29,230 nucleotides of DNA from HyVt-337 sp964428895 (GTDB taxonomy: Bacteria; Planctomycetota; Phycisphaerae; SM23-33), in the NCBI GenBank assembly GCA_964428895.1, contig CAYRZU010000043.1, forward strand, positions 1-29,230, given 5' to 3'. Position 1 is the first letter of the stretch. Every line of letters begins with the position of its first letter. The notes beneath the pieces were generated by a model, which made no database searches, was not told the DNA's origin, and saw only the letters and a program-made list of their open reading frames with translations. The position numbers and the translations under genes are program-made. Below are positions 28,790 to 29,230 of the stretch, piece after piece.

Positions 28790-29230
28790 ATGGCTAAGAA
28801 ATCGAACGTGCAGGGGAGCATCTACAAGAACGGGTCGCGGTACTGGTGGAAAGTTCAATTGCCGGGAGAGGAAAAATCTACCGCCCGGCCACTGAAGGCG
28901 CCGGGGGCCAGATTCGCAACCAAGGACCGCAAGGTAGCCGAAGCGATAGCGGCCGAGACTTGGGAGCGGGCGGCGAGAGCCAACTACAGCGGGCACGCCG
29001 GCGACGGTACGATCTCGGCGCTCGCGACTTCCTACGGCAAGTATGCGGAGACGTACTACAAAAGTCCAGACGGCAAGCCGACGCAGGAACACAAGAACGT
29101 GATGGGCGCCCTAGCCTACCTGACTAGCTGGGGGGGGTCGCGCGTGGCCGAAGACTTCACGCCGCTTGACCTAAAACGAAATACCCCATTTCCGCCATCA
29201 AGTATTCTACGCGTGGACGCCCCGCGCTGC
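28790..29230 (+). CDS. Tyrosine-recombinase-type integrase, N-terminal part (runs off the window)
   Basis: 147 codons are open to the window end. The N-terminus reads as an Arm-DNA-binding domain: GSIYKNGSRYWWKVQLPGE, then PLKAPGARFATKDRKVAEAIAAETWER (about 39-66), and then a SAM-like core-binding start (TISALATSYGKYAETYYKSPDG, EDFTPLDLK). The catalytic Arg/His/Tyr domain lies outside. The pattern is one I associate with planctomycete phage-type integrases. The gene sits just after tRNA-Ala, which fits site-specific integration. The last 20 residues no longer look like the family, which would normally continue with an R-V-R-type helix. This may be a real divergence or a disruption (see findings). 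Confidence 0.7.
   Translation, partial: MAKKSNVQGSIYKNGSRYWWKVQLPGEEKSTARPLKAPGARFATKDRKVAEAIAAETWERAARANYSGHAGDGTISALATSYGKYAETYYKSPDGKPTQEHKNVMGALAYLTSWGGSRVAEDFTPLDLKRNTPFPPSSILRVDAPRC

Noticed and set aside
1..29230. CRISPR arrays, rRNA genes or insertion-sequence transposases
   Set aside because: No regularly spaced repeats, rRNA-like stretches or transposase motifs seen on either strand.

Overview
This window is a GC-rich bacterial chromosome segment. It most probably comes from a member of the Planctomycetota, and the class Phycisphaerae would fit. The grounds are the protein flavour, the presence of both a glutaminyl- and a glutamyl-tRNA synthetase, dispersed intergenic inverted repeats, a lysine/alanine-rich extension on a DNA-binding enzyme, and a topoisomerase VI in an otherwise bacterial gene set. 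The lineage is inferred; no rRNA gene is present to confirm it.

Layout, left to right. (1) 1-725 is the 3' part of a DmpG-like aldolase-domain gene, convergent with glnS (809-2542, minus), with a large inverted repeat between them. (2) 2588-4313 is a compositionally different, AT-richer island. It holds a double REP-like palindrome, a small membrane-protein gene and a SIR2-domain gene. Both genes look cut at one shared junction near 3150-3165, so this is probably a decayed defence locus. (3) 4512-7452 is a plus-strand run of gltX, a PfkB-family kinase and thpR. (4) 7453-10691 holds recA behind tandem promoters and a structured leader, then aroA and rpiB. (5) 10688-12694 (minus) is a glycosyltransferase followed by truB. 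(6) 12864-13319 is a DUF2203 gene. (7) 13335-15203 (minus) is top6B. (8) 15342-18478 carries an NCS2 purine permease, an MgtC-family protein and a Gfo/Idh/MocA oxidoreductase. (9) 18610-21400 is a tight plus-strand operon: nrdR, an orphan ATP-cone protein, top6A and an ankyrin-repeat putative lipoprotein. A strong promoter precedes it, with two candidate NrdR boxes exactly 31 bp apart. (10) 21414-27176 (minus) is the operon purA-uppS-cdsA-polA. (11) 27328-28529 is a small unrecognised gene coupled to ispE. (12) 28610-28682 is tRNA-Ala(GGC), with a terminator and then, on its own strong promoter, the start of a tyrosine integrase running off the window. This looks like the edge of an integrated element.

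The most noteworthy content is the topoisomerase VI pair. The two subunit genes lie 4.6 kb apart on opposite strands. The A subunit sits in an apparent NrdR-controlled operon with an ATP-cone protein, and the B subunit carries a histone-H1-like basic tail. Several other DNA-metabolism genes (recA, polA) lie nearby. Next in interest are the SIR2/membrane-protein remnant, the recA leader with mutually exclusive hairpins, an EPSP synthase with an altered glyphosate-contact loop, and the tRNA-Ala/integrase boundary.
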